64,000 nt of DNA from positions 8,246,001-8,310,000 of the forward strand of contig OX637339.1 of NCBI GenBank assembly GCA_951799405.1, in the 5' to 3' direction. This document shows positions 1 to 10,165 of the stretch, one piece after another. The position numbers and the translations under genes were made by a program. Within the stretch, counting starts at the first letter, position 1, and each line of letters starts with the position of its first letter. A model generated the notes under the pieces. It worked only from the letters and a program-made list of their open reading frames with translations, had not been told where the DNA came from and did no database searches. The DNA comes from Agapetus fuscipes (lineage: Eukaryota > Arthropoda > Insecta > Trichoptera > Glossosomatidae).

Positions 1-764
1 GCTACGAACAACATTTATTATAAACGTCAACTGAAATGATGTTCACTAGAAAAATTCTCTGATTATATTGAGTTTTTTTTGTGTACTATCAGTGACGTCA
101 CATCGTCGAGCGATTTTTTTTATTGTACCGAGTCAATTTTTTTTTTGTTCTTTCGCAGTAAAAAATGTTTTAAACGAAGCCATTTCAGCTGCCAACGTAT
201 CGTTTCCACCACTGGGAAATACTTTCAAGGCTGGTTATCGAAGCGACTCTGTGGCTTTCGCGTCCTCTTTTTGTGTAATTGTGTAAAATTTGACGATTCA
301 TAATATGAAAACTACGTGCAATTTTAAAACAGCAATGAATTGTGGAACATTTTTGTTGTTGTAAATATTACATCTTTAAATTATGTTTCAAATTGTTTTT
401 CATTTTTGTTTGACCCTTGTCAAAAACACCTTCTGACCACAAAGGGGTGACGAAATTTTGGCGATTAAAAACGAAACCTTAACAAAACCATGTCAAATTT
501 TTGAGAACTTCTAATCGTCAAATCTAAAAAATAGCACCCATACATTTGAGCACATTGTATTATTTGAAAAAGAGATGCTTTTTCAAACATAATCTTTTTC
601 TTCGTTTATTTGCTTTTTTTTATCTATGTAGGTATGTTTTAAACAGTGTTCGAATAGATGTACCAAATTCGATTTTATTCAAATTTGGAGAATTGAATTT
701 TATGAATTATCTTTTTGTGTTTTCCCTGCCCAAAAAATACTAGCTTAAAAACATTTTTATATTG
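1..764. other. AT-rich stretch, no gene seen
   Basis: No reading frame here looks like a protein. A perfect ATF/CREB palindrome TGACGTCA lies at 93-100. No repeat family defined elsewhere in the window was recognised. Confidence 0.5.
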
Positions 765-998
765 TGTCATGTTTCGCTTTGGGATATTTTATCATGCCAT
801 GTTTTTCCCTTTGATTTTTGCCTTGTGATGTTTTGCCATGTGATGCTTTGCCTTATGATGTTTTGCCCTGCGATGTTTTTCCCTGTGATGTTTCGCCCTA
901 TCATTTTTGTCTTGTGATGTTTTGCCATGTGATGTTTTGCCATTTGATGTTTTTCCCTGTGATGTTTGGCCCGGCACGTTTTGCCCTTTTTTTGTTTG
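765..998. repeat. 15-bp degenerate minisatellite
   Basis: Diverged tandem copies of a unit close to GATGTTTTGCCCTGT. Because the period is 15, both strands stay open and spell five-residue repeats (for example a K-H-H-M-A type repeat on the minus strand); these are a by-product of the period and not genes. A remnant continues at about 1228-1300, on the other side of the MITE at 1001-1199. Confidence 0.75.
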
Positions 999-1000
999 TA

Positions 1001-1199
1001 GTGGTGTAATCCACAACTTCGGCTAAGTGGTGTTTTGGCATAATTTTCATTCATTATTATAGTACAAAACATCGTCTCTTGCGAAATCTCTTTTTCAATA
1101 ACTAAACTATCTTACACCACTTCTAATTTGTTAGATACTATAATAAGGAATGAAAATTACGCCAAAATGCTACTTAGGCGACATTGTGGATTACACCAC
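1001..1199. mobile_element. TA-flanked MITE with 64-bp inverted repeats
   Basis: The ends GTGGTGTAATCCACAA and TTGTGGATTACACCAC are inverted copies, and the inverted similarity runs about 64 bp with a handful of mismatches. TA dinucleotides flank both ends (999-1000 and 1200-1201), the target duplication of Tc1/mariner-type elements. There is no coding capacity. The element interrupts the 15-bp minisatellite, so it is younger than the array. Confidence 0.8.
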
Positions 1200-1732
1200 T
1201 ATTGCCCTGATAGCCAGCCTCATATAATCTTATGCGATATTTTGTCCTGTGATGATATTTCATGTGATGTTTTATAACTGTGATGTTCTGGACTGTTGCT
1301 CTTTATGAATTCGTAACAATGATAAGATATTTTGTAGACGTCTCAGATAGCTTGCAGCTATTTTGTTTCATCTCAATACACAGTCTATGCCCCTCCAAAT
1401 TTAAATGATCAGCCCATGTACAGCGTGTAAGTACAAAAAAAATACTTTTAAACTCAATTATAAAGTTGTACTAAAAACACATGGAAGCTAAAATAGACCA
1501 CCTAGAGAACGTTTCAATTTTCACAAACTTTGTTGTCTCCCACTTGTTCTCCAGCTCTCAGTGGGTGATGAAGTTCTACACCAAATATTTTACTACGAAA
1601 TGACGGGGCACATTCTTTTACGACAAGACAGCTTCAAGCAACCATCGGGCAATACAGAATATAGTTATTTTAACAGAAAAAACAATCATGGTAGTATAAT
1701 CTTTATATTAATTATAATAATATTAAAAGATT
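1200..1732. other. Intergenic, minisatellite remnant
   Basis: The first 100 bp hold degenerate copies of the 15-bp unit. The rest is AT-rich with no recognised feature. Confidence 0.4.
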
Positions 1733-1942
1733 TATATTAAATGCATTCCCACAAGCAAACATGTATAATTTCGCGCTAACACATGCCGCATGTGGACCTA
1801 CAATATAAAAACCCAATCTCAAATGAACACAAGCTCTGCAACTCTTGCCGTCCTTCCCTGAAACAGAGGTGACATTGGCAAAGTGAACCATTTTTTACAG
1901 TATGGGTGGTCAGCCGCATACCAACCTATAAGTCAAGGAACT
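1733..1942 (-). mobile_element. Ret-A retroposon copy
   Basis: Near full-length copy of the commonest repeat. Read on the minus strand it starts near the 'CTTGACTTATAGGTTGG' end, passes the core 'CAAAGTGAACC' complement, and ends near the 'GATATATCTTTGCAACTTAGA' end. It has no coding capacity. Confidence 0.8.
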
Positions 1943-2585
1943 TTTTTCAAAAAAAAAGACAACACAAAAGCAATTTTTGTTTCACATTTGACATTCACAG
2001 TTTCCTACTTGACACTGGCGCCCCTGCTGAACGCGGAAATCCGCCACAAAGAAGAAGAAGAACAAGACATTCACAGTTTGATGGAAATAGGATGTCAGTG
2101 ATTCGGCACACCAAAAGGCTTTGACACTTCATCTATTTCTTTTATATTGCTCATTCTATAAAGTAGGTATCTAACTAAAAGTATAACAACATGAAAAACT
2201 TGAATCTACTCTACTTATTTCTTTACTTCTCAAATTCAATAGAGATAAATAATAAATATAATCATAAAAATAAATATAATCATTCAATTAAGAGAATAAT
2301 AATTAAAACAGATGCATCTACCTAAGTGCCCACAATAAGCTTGGTGACCAGAGTTCCATAGAACGAACTAGACTGTGATGAAACTTGCTAGAGTCTACGT
2401 GAAGGTGCAAGGCAAGCAAAAGAGACCTCCAGAATAGTTCATTTTGCATTCCGTCAAATCCTTGTTGCAACTTAACCCAACGCGCTGATTGGCTGGCGTT
2501 GGATGGCTGTAGTTGTTATAATATAAGTTTTTTCTTGTCTTTTGACTGGTCGCAAAATGTCATCATAGTCTGAATTGTACATAAT
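1943..2585. other. No recognisable feature
   Basis: AT-rich; includes a short GAAGAAGAAGAA purine run near 2051. No gene or assigned repeat seen. Confidence 0.35.
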
Positions 2586-2897
2586 TGCGAAGTCTTACAT
2601 ATTTGTAACTACTTCTTCCTGCCGCGTCTTACCCGAAGGAGTCGCATGTGGCAAATGGAACTCATTTACTTTTACAGGTAAGGGGCCTTACGTAAGCCTT
2701 ACGCAAATACTTCAGTTGAATTGAGGGTTTCTCAGCTCCCGAGGGGGCTCGTGCTCATTTCTTCTTGTAAAGGTTGAGTAAACCTTGCCGGTATTTTATT
2801 TTTGGGTTTGAAATAAATACTGAAACGACGGAAAAAAACATTTCTGACACCCTCTGTAGGAATACAAGCACTCTACCAACTGAGCTGAGACCGGACT
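2586..2897 (-). mobile_element. SINE-T1 (tRNA-headed SINE), full length
   Basis: Read on the minus strand: a Pol III-like head with A box (CTCAGTTGGTAGAGTGCTTG) and B box, a body containing ATAAAATACCGGCAAGGTTT and 'CAGCCTT', then a 3' part containing 'TTACCTGTAAAA' and 'CGACTCCTTCGGG'. The tail 'TGTAGCTTAGTTGCG' is degenerate here. The gene-like head is a SINE promoter, not a functional tRNA. Confidence 0.8.
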
Positions 2898-3287
2898 TAT
2901 AAAACGGACGGACCGGATAAAAGTAGATAAAAAAGAAAACCAAGTTATATCAAGATATTACTATTGTTTTTAATTGGGAAAAGGTTGGGCATGGCTTACC
3001 AATAGTTCAGATGAGATAAAATTTAGTAATGTCGGTCTATACCAGACTTTAACAAGTTCAAGCTGAAGAACACTAAGCAGCTGTAGACAGCATTGCAATA
3101 AGAAAATAAAATACGAATAGGCTTTGAAAATATTATGATAACTTATCTGGATGAAAGCCCAGTTCAAGGAGTGTCCGCTTTCTGTGTTAAAAGTCTTGGG
3201 TTTGAATAAAAAAGTGTTAGATATGTTTTTTTTTTGTTTCGGTGGTTTGTTGTCATCCAGACCACAGCTCCAGCAAGGTATTATATT

Positions 3288-3612
3288 GTAACGAATGTGT
3301 GATTGTGTGTCTGTGCGTTATTACTTGTGATTGTGTGTCTTTGTGTTTTTTACTTGTATGAGTGTGTCTCTCGATGTAAGTGTTTGGATAATTGTACTAG
3401 TGTTTGCTAGAATGTTCTGGTAAAGTCGCGAATGTTCCGGTTCCCGATGTTTCAAGAATCATCCTTATGCCATACCATATGAAGGGCTACAGCCATCTGT
3501 AGCACAGACTCGTATCGAAGCTGCCGAGCGAGACAGTACAAAAGTTAACAGTGAACTAAATGTTGAAAGGTCATCATTACATCATCTGGTAGATAAGCTA
3601 AACAAGCACTGG
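3288..3612 (+). mobile_element. MITE-F copy followed by a MITE-E end
   Basis: 3288-3560 matches repeats at 22262-22560 and 60305-60605 (shared 'TAGAATGTTCTGG' and 'GTAGC' blocks). 3568-3612 matches the 3' end of MITE-E ('AGATAAGCTAAACAAGCACTGG'-like, shared in part). Boundaries are approximate. Confidence 0.55.
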
Positions 3613-4739
3613 AAGGATGATAAGGCGCTTTTATAATTTCATGCAAACTTAAGAAAACTCAATTAGCAGTTAAGATGCGCGAAATTTAGTTTATACATAA
3701 AAAAATGTTCGATACACAAAAGATAATGAAATTTCGGAGGCAGGGCAAATACGCTTAAGTTGCTTGCTATTTTTCAAAAATACAATAAGGAAGAACTTAG
3801 GTGTGTACCTACTCTTTCTTTTAAATAAATAAAATGTGCATCTTTAGATTAAGGTACAAGCTGATCAGTACATAGTTAGTTAGATTTGAAATCAATGGTC
3901 TTTTCAAAAACCCACTCTTACTCTCAAAATTATCATAGCACCTTGCCTAAATTTTCTCACCTGGCATATACATAAAATCACCATAACTTAGTGGCACCTT
4001 CAAATCAAGATTAACGTTTCATTTCAAGTGTATTTTTTTTAAGTCGAGAGTTATTTACATTGTGAATAAGACTGTAATACGAGTATATTCTTACACCAGG
4101 TGTTGATACTTTTTTTACTCTTTATTATAGATAATACTTTGACACGCGCTGTGAGATATCAAAAGATGTTTGTTTTTTTCTTGTGTTCATTTGAATGATA
4201 AAACTTTTCAAATTAAATGGAGTCGGTTTTGAAAAGCCTTAACTAAGAATACAGTATCCATATTCCATAATCTTAGTTGCAAAGATATGTTAACTACATA
4301 CACATACCATAGTAGGAACATGTGCGTGTCTTGTATAAATGTATTATAAGGGCATTTAGGACGAGACCGCTTAAAAAAAGAAAACAAAAGGGGGCACTTT
4401 ACCCACCTACACCCACCAAGTTCATACAACTCATGCGGAGTCGCTTCACTTGGTGATACTTCACTTGCAATGTTTTTTTAGCGGCGGAAGGCCTTCCCGT
4501 TGAGGTTAATCAGCGAAAGTTACTCTACTCAAGAAAGGAAAAAGAGGATCCTCAAATCAGGGGCTAACGCATGACTCTAAGAAGTCCCACCCTCCCCAGA
4601 ACGTCGAGGTTACTGAAGCTAATGTGCCTGACGGGAGCCCTTCATCGACGTGTATCGAACGAGTTGCCATCCGCGCTGAGCGCAATAAGTTAATGGGTGT
4701 AATACATATGTACGTCAATATGTATGGGTGTCGCGAGGA
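3613..4739. other. Intergenic, nothing assigned
   Basis: AT-rich at the left, with a more balanced stretch at 4430-4690 that could belong to the LINE remnant at 4740-5063. No intact gene or known repeat unit was recognised. Confidence 0.35.
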
Positions 4740-5063
4740 CTGACTGAGGGCTAATGGTCACCTCTGCCCAGTCTTGAGCCCGCGGCTGCGAACTCGTGCC
4801 AGGACTGGCAGAAGCGGCGGAATGCAAGGTAGTTGGCTCTACTGGCAACGAGGTCCGCGTAGCCGACCGGTCCGGAACCGGCCGGCCGGACTGCGTCGAT
4901 GAGGAGCTCTCGTTGAGAGTGCAGCAGAGGGCAATCCCACAGGACGTGCCGCACGTCTTGGGCAATGGGTCCGCGCACACACTCTCCTCCCCCCTGAGAG
5001 ATGACGCCCCGTTCTAAGAGGTGGTGCGCGAATGAAGGGCAAAGGGAGGAAGGTTTTCCTCAA
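4740..5063 (-). pseudogene. LINE C-terminal fragment (non-LTR reverse transcriptase protein)
   Basis: The minus strand encodes a short GC-rich protein piece with 'AQDVRHVLWDCPLL' followed by a Trp/Phe-containing region (SRANYLAFRRFCQSW). Cys-His-Cys spacing with 'HxLWDCP' is typical of the C-terminal zinc knuckle downstream of the RT domain in Jockey/R1/I-group LINEs. The fragment is short, has no RT core, and is read in more than one frame, so it is a dead remnant. The clade is not resolved. Confidence 0.6.
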
Positions 5064-5269
5064 AAATTTGCATTTTTACTCAAATAAATACAATCATGAC
5101 ATGTAAATTAATTTAGGATATGCAACACTTGCCGCCTTTTTCTGCAACTGAGATGGCATTGGCAAATGTTTAAGTATAGATAATAAATAAAACTAAATGT
5201 TATTTGGTTTTTCAAAATAATGTAGAATTAAAAGTACGCAAAAGAAAGACAGATTCGTTTATTTTTGCT

Positions 5270-5525
5270 TTACAAATCGGACAAGACAGTTAACAAATCG
5301 GATTTGTTATTATATGTAGCTTCCAAATCGGACAAGAAAGAAAACGAATCGGAAAATAAAGCTTACGAAAAGAACAGGGAATATTTTGAATCAGACAAGA
5401 CCACTTACTAATCGGACAATATAGCTTACGATTTCTGATGAGTTGGAAAAGGTTAACGAGGAAAAGCTTATGAATTCAAGGAGTAAATATCAAATTGAGC
5501 AGAAGAGCTTACGAATCGGATAAAA
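5270..5525 (+). repeat. Degenerate ~22-bp tandem repeat
   Basis: Several imperfect units containing AATCGGACAAGA and GCTTACGA follow one another with variable spacing. Much diverged; no coding interpretation. Confidence 0.5.
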
Positions 5526-5812
5526 ATTAAAGGATTGTTCATTTTTAGGTTTTATACCGAGAAGCAGATATTCGTAGTTATTTATGCGTTTGTCTGCCGT
5601 GTTTTATTGTGCATCTGTCCTTTTGATTTAAGCCCCGTCGTCCATTGACAAACAATTGCTGATGACCAATAAAAATGTGTTTTATGAGTAGCAATAAACA
5701 GGGATAAGCAATAAACCTGCAAATCTGCATTGGAGAATATGAGTCAAATAAACTGAATGACTCATCTCATAAGAAAAAAACGTTATTTTCAATTAATGAT
5801 GATGATCATAAC

Positions 5813-6045
5813 TTCCTTGACTTATAGTTTGGTATGAGGCTGACCACCCCTACTGTAAAAAAATGGTTCATTTTGCCAATGTCACCCCTGTGTCAGGGAA
5901 GGTCGGCAAAAGTTGTAGGGCTTATGTTCATTTGCGGTTTGGATTTTATTTGTAAGTACACATTCAGCATTTGTGTGCTCGAACTGCACGTGTTTGTTTG
6001 TGGGCATGCATTTGAGAGCCTTAAATGTTAATATATCTCTGCAAG
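5813..6045 (+). mobile_element. Ret-A retroposon copy
   Basis: Plus-strand copy from the 'CTTGACTTATAG' end through 'TGCCAATGTCACCCCTG' to the 'AATATATCTCTGCAA' end. Confidence 0.8.
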
Positions 6046-6532
6046 ACACGTATAATACACGATCATAAGTAGTGCACTCCAAATTTTTGCTTGCTAATAA
6101 ATAATTATAAATATCTGTAATAACTGAATTGCGTGAAGTGTATTGGTGTTTACAGTGTAAAGCTAACTCAATTTTTTATCACAAATTGTTCGCGGTTCTC
6201 TCTGACTGCTGCTTATGTGTTTTTTTTTCAAATTAAAAATAAATGTTTCATCGCTTGTAATATCAATAAGGACTATTTTTGCAAATCTGTCCAATAAATT
6301 GCAGCCAATAAACATAATTGCTTATATTATTGCTGAAGACTTTGTAGCAGGGCTGTCACTGCAATTGGGATAAATAAAAATAAACACAATAATCAAATAA
6401 ATTGTACCTGTGACATAAAACAATAATATTTTACTTAAATAATATAAAACTTAAATAACCCGTGAGAAAAAAAATATATATTATAATTACAAGTAACTTC
6501 TTTTTTTTCCTCTTGTCCAACGATTTTTAACA

Positions 6533-7279
6533 ATGGAATCAAACGTTGTTCAACTAATAACGGAGGCATCAAACCTTTTGAATACCATGCAACTGGCGCT
6601 AATAAATGGCAATAATTCTGCAGTGAAGGCAGTTAAGGAGTTGACTTCTAAATTGCTACCCACGACGGCGGGACTGGCAAGAACGATGTCCCTGATTGGA
6701 GTTTTAACCGGCAAAATGGAAGGGGAATTGCAGACATTCAAGAGTAAGCCCATTTCAATGGGCGAGTCGGAGGACTCAAAGCATAATTCTATCTTCGATG
6801 CGATTAGCGAACTCGAGGAACGACGTGAAAAATCTAAGAATGTAATGTTGATGAATATTCCAGAAAGCGCGGCCTCTACCCAGGTGCAGCGACTGAATGA
6901 TGACCGCAACACTGTCATGAATATCGTCAGTAAGTTCGATGAAGTCAAAACGGATTGTATCAAGGTATCCAGAGTTGGAAGAGTGGCGGCTGACAAAGTA
7001 AGGCCTGTTAAAGTTTCCTTTGCTGATTCTTCGGAGGCCAGATATGTGCTGCGTAATAATAGGCTTCTTGGCGATGGTGTGCGAGCTAAAGCTGATCTGA
7101 CTCTCTCACAGAGGGAACATCTACGGGGTCTATGGAATGAAGTCGAGGAGAGGCGAATGGCTGGTGAGGAGGAGCTGACGGTGAAATTTTTCGATTCAAT
7201 TCCAAAGATTGTAAAGCTCCGAAAAAACTTACCAGGAGAATCGGCGCAACTGCCTACTATCAGAACGTCCGTGGAGTAA
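6533..7279 (+). CDS. LINE ORF1 protein (RNA-binding, L1-ORF1-like fold)
   Basis: 248 residues. The N-terminal ~90 residues are helical and rich in Leu/Ala/Lys. From about residue 95 the pattern RREKSKNVMLMNIPES, then VRPVKVSFADSSEA, then DLTLSQREHLRGLWNEVEER and GEEELTVKFF..PKIVKL matches the RRM-plus-C-terminal-domain layout of LINE ORF1 proteins, which coat the element RNA in a ribonucleoprotein. No CCHC knuckles are visible. The start ATG (6533) follows an A-rich context (TTTTTAACAATGG) with a purine at -3 and G at +4. The last 16 codons overlap the ORF2 frame, and the slippery heptamer 7222-7228 lies in this ORF in phase. Intact. The family is recognised from pattern; the clade is inferred. 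Confidence 0.8.
   Translation: MESNVVQLITEASNLLNTMQLALINGNNSAVKAVKELTSKLLPTTAGLARTMSLIGVLTGKMEGELQTFKSKPISMGESEDSKHNSIFDAISELEERREKSKNVMLMNIPESAASTQVQRLNDDRNTVMNIVSKFDEVKTDCIKVSRVGRVAADKVRPVKVSFADSSEARYVLRNNRLLGDGVRAKADLTLSQREHLRGLWNEVEERRMAGEEELTVKFFDSIPKIVKLRKNLPGESAQLPTIRTSVE
7222..7228 (+). promoter_or_regulatory. Candidate -1 ribosomal frameshift site (A AAA AAC)
   Basis: The heptamer sits in the ORF1 frame exactly as X XXY YYZ (codons CGA AAA AAC), within the 112-nt ORF1/ORF2 overlap (7168-7279). A -1 slip leads directly into the ORF2 frame. A possible stem begins 3 nt downstream: CCAGGA (7232-7237) with TCC-G-TGG (7268-7274, one bulged G), enclosing a small GGC/GCC hairpin (7243-7254). 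The spacer is shorter than usual, so the stem is only tentative. Confidence 0.6.
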
Positions 7280-10050
7280 ACACAAAACTATCTGAATTAT
7301 CTATTAGTGCATCTTTAACTTCATATGATATATTGTTTTTTACAGAAACCTGGTTGAATGAAGGTGTGCGTGACGGAGAGCTTGGTTTTGACCGTTACTG
7401 TGTGTATAGGAGAGATCGTGATCGTAAAGATAGTGGCAAGTCCAGGGGAGGAGGTGTTATGATCTGCGTTGCCAAAAGGTTCAGGTCCTGTATAATAAAA
7501 TGTCTGAACACTTCATTGGAGCAAATATTTGTTAAAATCATTCTCCCGATTGGAATTTTAATTGTGGCTTGCGTATATATTCCGCCAGGTTCAGACTCTG
7601 AATCCTACTCCAATCATTGTAAAGATATGGAAAGAATCCGTTTTAAATATCCAGACGCTAAAATCTTGGTTGCTGGGGACTACAATTTGCCGGGTGCCAA
7701 ATGGTGTGAGTGTGAGGCCAATGCGGTGATAGATGATGAGTGTACCGCCGAAATTAAAAACATGTCCTCGTTCCTTGGTTTGGTTCAGTGTAATCTGGTA
7801 CGTAACAGTTTAAACCGATTACTGGACTTAATATTTACAGATATTGATGGTCTTAATGTTTCCACAGCCGCGGAGATCATCCTGCCGGCTGATGCCCATC
7901 ACCCCCCATTAGAGATAGATTTTATTGTGAATTATGAAAGGGAGTCCTTGCCGGAAAGAATTACAAAAAACTTCAAAACTTGTGACTACGACGTCATAAA
8001 TAACCATCTTAATGAGGTTGATTGGTCTTTCCTTGATACAAATACCGACGTAAATGAAATTGTGTCACAATTTTACAACGTTATAAATAGTTCCGTTCAC
8101 GATTTTGTGCCTATCAAACGGCCACCATGGGGGAACTACCCCAAATGGTTCACACGCGAACTTGTTGATAAGATTAGTTTGAAAAAAAGATTGCATGCCC
8201 AGTATAAGGCAACTGGGGACCCCAGTGACTACGAAGCATTCAGTAGGGTAAGAAAGGAGTGCCAGGTGCTTTCAGCAGCGCTAAAACGTGAATTTTATAG
8301 AAACATAGAGAGTCAGTTACCAGGAACCTCCGTGAATTTGTATAAACTTGCCAAATCTTTAAAAGACGATCATAGCGATTACCCGAAAATAATGTATTTC
8401 AATGACAGGTCTGCCAATAGCGTGAGTGATGTAGTGGACTTATTTAGAAAATATTTCCTGTCAATCTACGAGGACGTTCTCATGGGTGTCAACACTCCGG
8501 CGCTCCCGCTGACTGATCGAGTTCATATCGCGCGTGTGATATTTTCCGTGTCGGACGTGCAGCGTGGTATTGATTCGCTGGATACTAATAAATCTGCAGG
8601 TCCTGATCAACTGCCGCCTGTTTTTATTAAGAATTGTTCAAATGTTATGTGTTGGATTTTACAAAAAATATTTAATAAATCTATTGAATCGGGAATTTTT
8701 CCAACAGCTTGGAAATCTAGCAACATTATTCCAATTTTCAAAAAGGGAGATAAATCTGATGTCACTAGCTATCGCCCAATATGTATACAATCCTGCATAC
8801 CGAAGTTGTTCGAATGTATTCTTCTCAGTAAGATTAAGAGTGACTTAGCACTCGTTATATCGGACCAACAGCATGGTTTTATGCAAAACCGATCGACCTT
8901 GACAAACCTTTTGGAATTTCATTGTGATATCATGGATGCTTTTGTTACCAGGAGTCAGACGGACTGTGTATATACAGACTACTCCAAGGCGTTTGACCGC
9001 GTCTCCCATACAATATTGTTGGCAAAGCTTCTTTCTCTTGGTATTGATGGTGCACTCCTTGCGTGGTTTTCGAGCTATCTTGCTGAAAGGGAACTTAGGG
9101 TTTGTGTGTCGGGCGTTGTTTCATCTCCTTTTTTGGCGAAGAGCGGTGTGCCGCAGGGCTCACATCTCGGACCCATTTTGTTTAATATATTTGTCAATGA
9201 TCTCCTGAGCGGGTTTGACGGGGTGAGATTTGTCATGTTTGCTGATGACTTGAAAATTTACAGAGTGGTTAACTGTATTGGTGACTGCGAGATATTACAA
9301 AGAAATATTGACGTGCTTTATGACTGGTGTGTGAAGAATGATTTAACTTTAAACATAGAAAAATGTCAAGTAATGCGTTTCCACAAAATTAAGAATCCCA
9401 CGGTGTACCCTTACTCGATTGATGGTAAACAGCTTATGTCGGTTGCGCAAATCAAAGATTTGGGAGTATTGTTGGACGCGGGATTAACATTTGTACCACA
9501 CATAAAGGCAACTGTGGATAAGGCACTCAGAACATTAGGATTTTCCTTACGACTGTGTGAAAAATTTTATAACGCGCACACCTTTATTTATATTTTTACA
9601 AGTTTGGTGAGGCCATTGCTGGAGTATAACTCCGTGTTGTGGTCTCCTCACTACCAGGTACATATACGTAGTATAGAAAAGGTACAAAACAAACTACTTC
9701 GCTTTATCAACTTCAAACTCGGAATACCCATCTCGGATATCAATTATAACCAACTCCGAGAATCGTATAAACTTGCACCGCTCTCGGCTCGGAGAAGTGC
9801 TGCTGACATGGTTTTTCTATACAAACTCATTAATGGCTTGACCGACGCGCCCCAACTCCTATCAAAAATTAATTTCCGTGTCCCAATAAGGAACACGCGT
9901 AACGTGGATACTTTTGATGTGGCAGACTGTGCCGTGAACTACCAGTATTACTCGCCTTTTCAGCGACTGCCCAGGGAGGCGAACAAGCTGGAGGTCGATA
10001 TTTTCTCCACGGGATTCTATACATTTAAAAAAAAAAAAAATAGTATGTAG
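7228..10050 (+). CDS. LINE ORF2 protein: AP endonuclease and reverse transcriptase
   Basis: Open from 7168 to 10050 in the -1 frame relative to ORF1; the start given here is the presumed frameshift point. Endonuclease: YYQNVRG (7255-7275), ETWL, GDYN (residue 115 counting from 7333), LDLIFTD and the DAHHPP motif (about 187). Reverse transcriptase: ISDQQHGFM, YTDYSKAFD (547), GVPQGSHLGP, FADD (636) and the thumb-side block KDLGVLLDAG. Together these nick the target and copy the RNA by target-primed reverse transcription. There is no RNase H domain or zinc knuckle after the RT. The first in-frame ATG is at 7459, inside the endonuclease, so AUG initiation there would remove the YQNVRG and ETW motifs. 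All catalytic motifs are intact. Entry by -1 frameshifting is inference; reinitiation after the ORF1 stop is the alternative. Confidence 0.85.
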   Translation, partial: LTRRIGATAYYQNVRGVNTKLSELSISASLTSYDILFFTETWLNEGVRDGELGFDRYCVYRRDRDRKDSGKSRGGGVMICVAKRFRSCIIKCLNTSLEQIFVKIILPIGILIVACVYIPPGSDSESYSNHCKDMERIRFKYPDAKILVAGDYNLPGAKWCECEANAVIDDECTAEIKNMSSFLGLVQCNLVRNSLNRLLDLIFTDIDGLNVSTAAEIILPADAHHPPLEIDFIVNYERESLPERITKNFKTCDYDVINNHLNEVDWSFLDTNTDVNEIVSQFYNVINSSVHDFVPIKRPPWGNYPKWFTRELVDKISLKKRLHAQYKATGDPSDYEAFSRVRKECQVLSAALKREFYRNIESQLPGTSVNLYKLAKSLKDDHSDYPKIMYFNDRSANSVSDVVDLFRKYFLSIYEDVLMGVNTPALPLTDRVHIARVIFSVSDVQRGIDSLDTNKSAGPDQLPPVFIKNCSNVMCWILQKIFNKSIESGIFPTAWKSSNIIPIFKKGDKSDVTSYRPICIQSCIPKLFECILLSKIKSDLALVISDQQHGFMQNRSTLTNLLEFHCDIMDAFVTRSQTDCVYTDYSKAFDRVSHTILLAKLLSLGIDGALLAWFSSYLAERELRVCVSGVVSSPFLAKSGVPQGSHLGPILFNIFVNDLLSGFDGVRFVMFADDLKIYRVVNCIGDCEILQRNIDVLYDWCVKNDLTLNIEKCQVMRFHKIKNPTVYPYSIDGKQLMSVAQIKDLGVLLDAGLTFVPHIKATVDKALRTLGFSLRLCEKFYNAHTFIYIFTSLVRPLLEYNSVLWSPHYQVHIRSIEKVQNKLLRFINFKLGIPISDINYNQLRESYKLAPLSARRSAADMVFLYKLINGLTDAPQLLSKINFRVPIRNTRNVDTFDVADCAVNYQYYSPFQRLPREANKLEVDIFSTGFYTFKKKKNSM

Positions 10051-10051
10051 G

Positions 10052-10165
10052 TATCCGCATTTTGTCGGTCTCTCATTATCCATTCTTTCCACAGGCCCAA
10101 GCCATCTCAACACATTTTTTTTTGTACCTTTAGTTTCACATCTTCTTTCTTTCTTTGCACAACAC
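10052..10165 (-). mobile_element. LINE-M coding fragment inside the LINE 3' UTR
   Basis: The minus strand reads LRWLGPVERMDNERPTK, the same block as LRWFGHMERMNEERLTK in the LINE-M remnant at 12632-12945. It starts immediately after the ORF2 stop, in antisense. Only about 115 bp. Confidence 0.65.

Noticed and set aside
818..1009. Open frames over the 15-bp minisatellite on both strands
   Set aside because: Openness follows from a period that is a multiple of three; no other coding sign.
2870..2897. tRNA-like sequences with A and B boxes (also 20044, 37998, 55066, 58175, 63545)
   Set aside because: They are heads of SINE families with shared bodies; acceptor stems do not close, and anticodon arms are imperfect, so they are not functional tRNA genes.
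7333..7335. TTG at 7333 as the start of LINE ORF2
   Set aside because: It lies downstream of the conserved YQNVRG motif of the endonuclease, which is encoded in the same open frame from 7255; the true protein must begin upstream.
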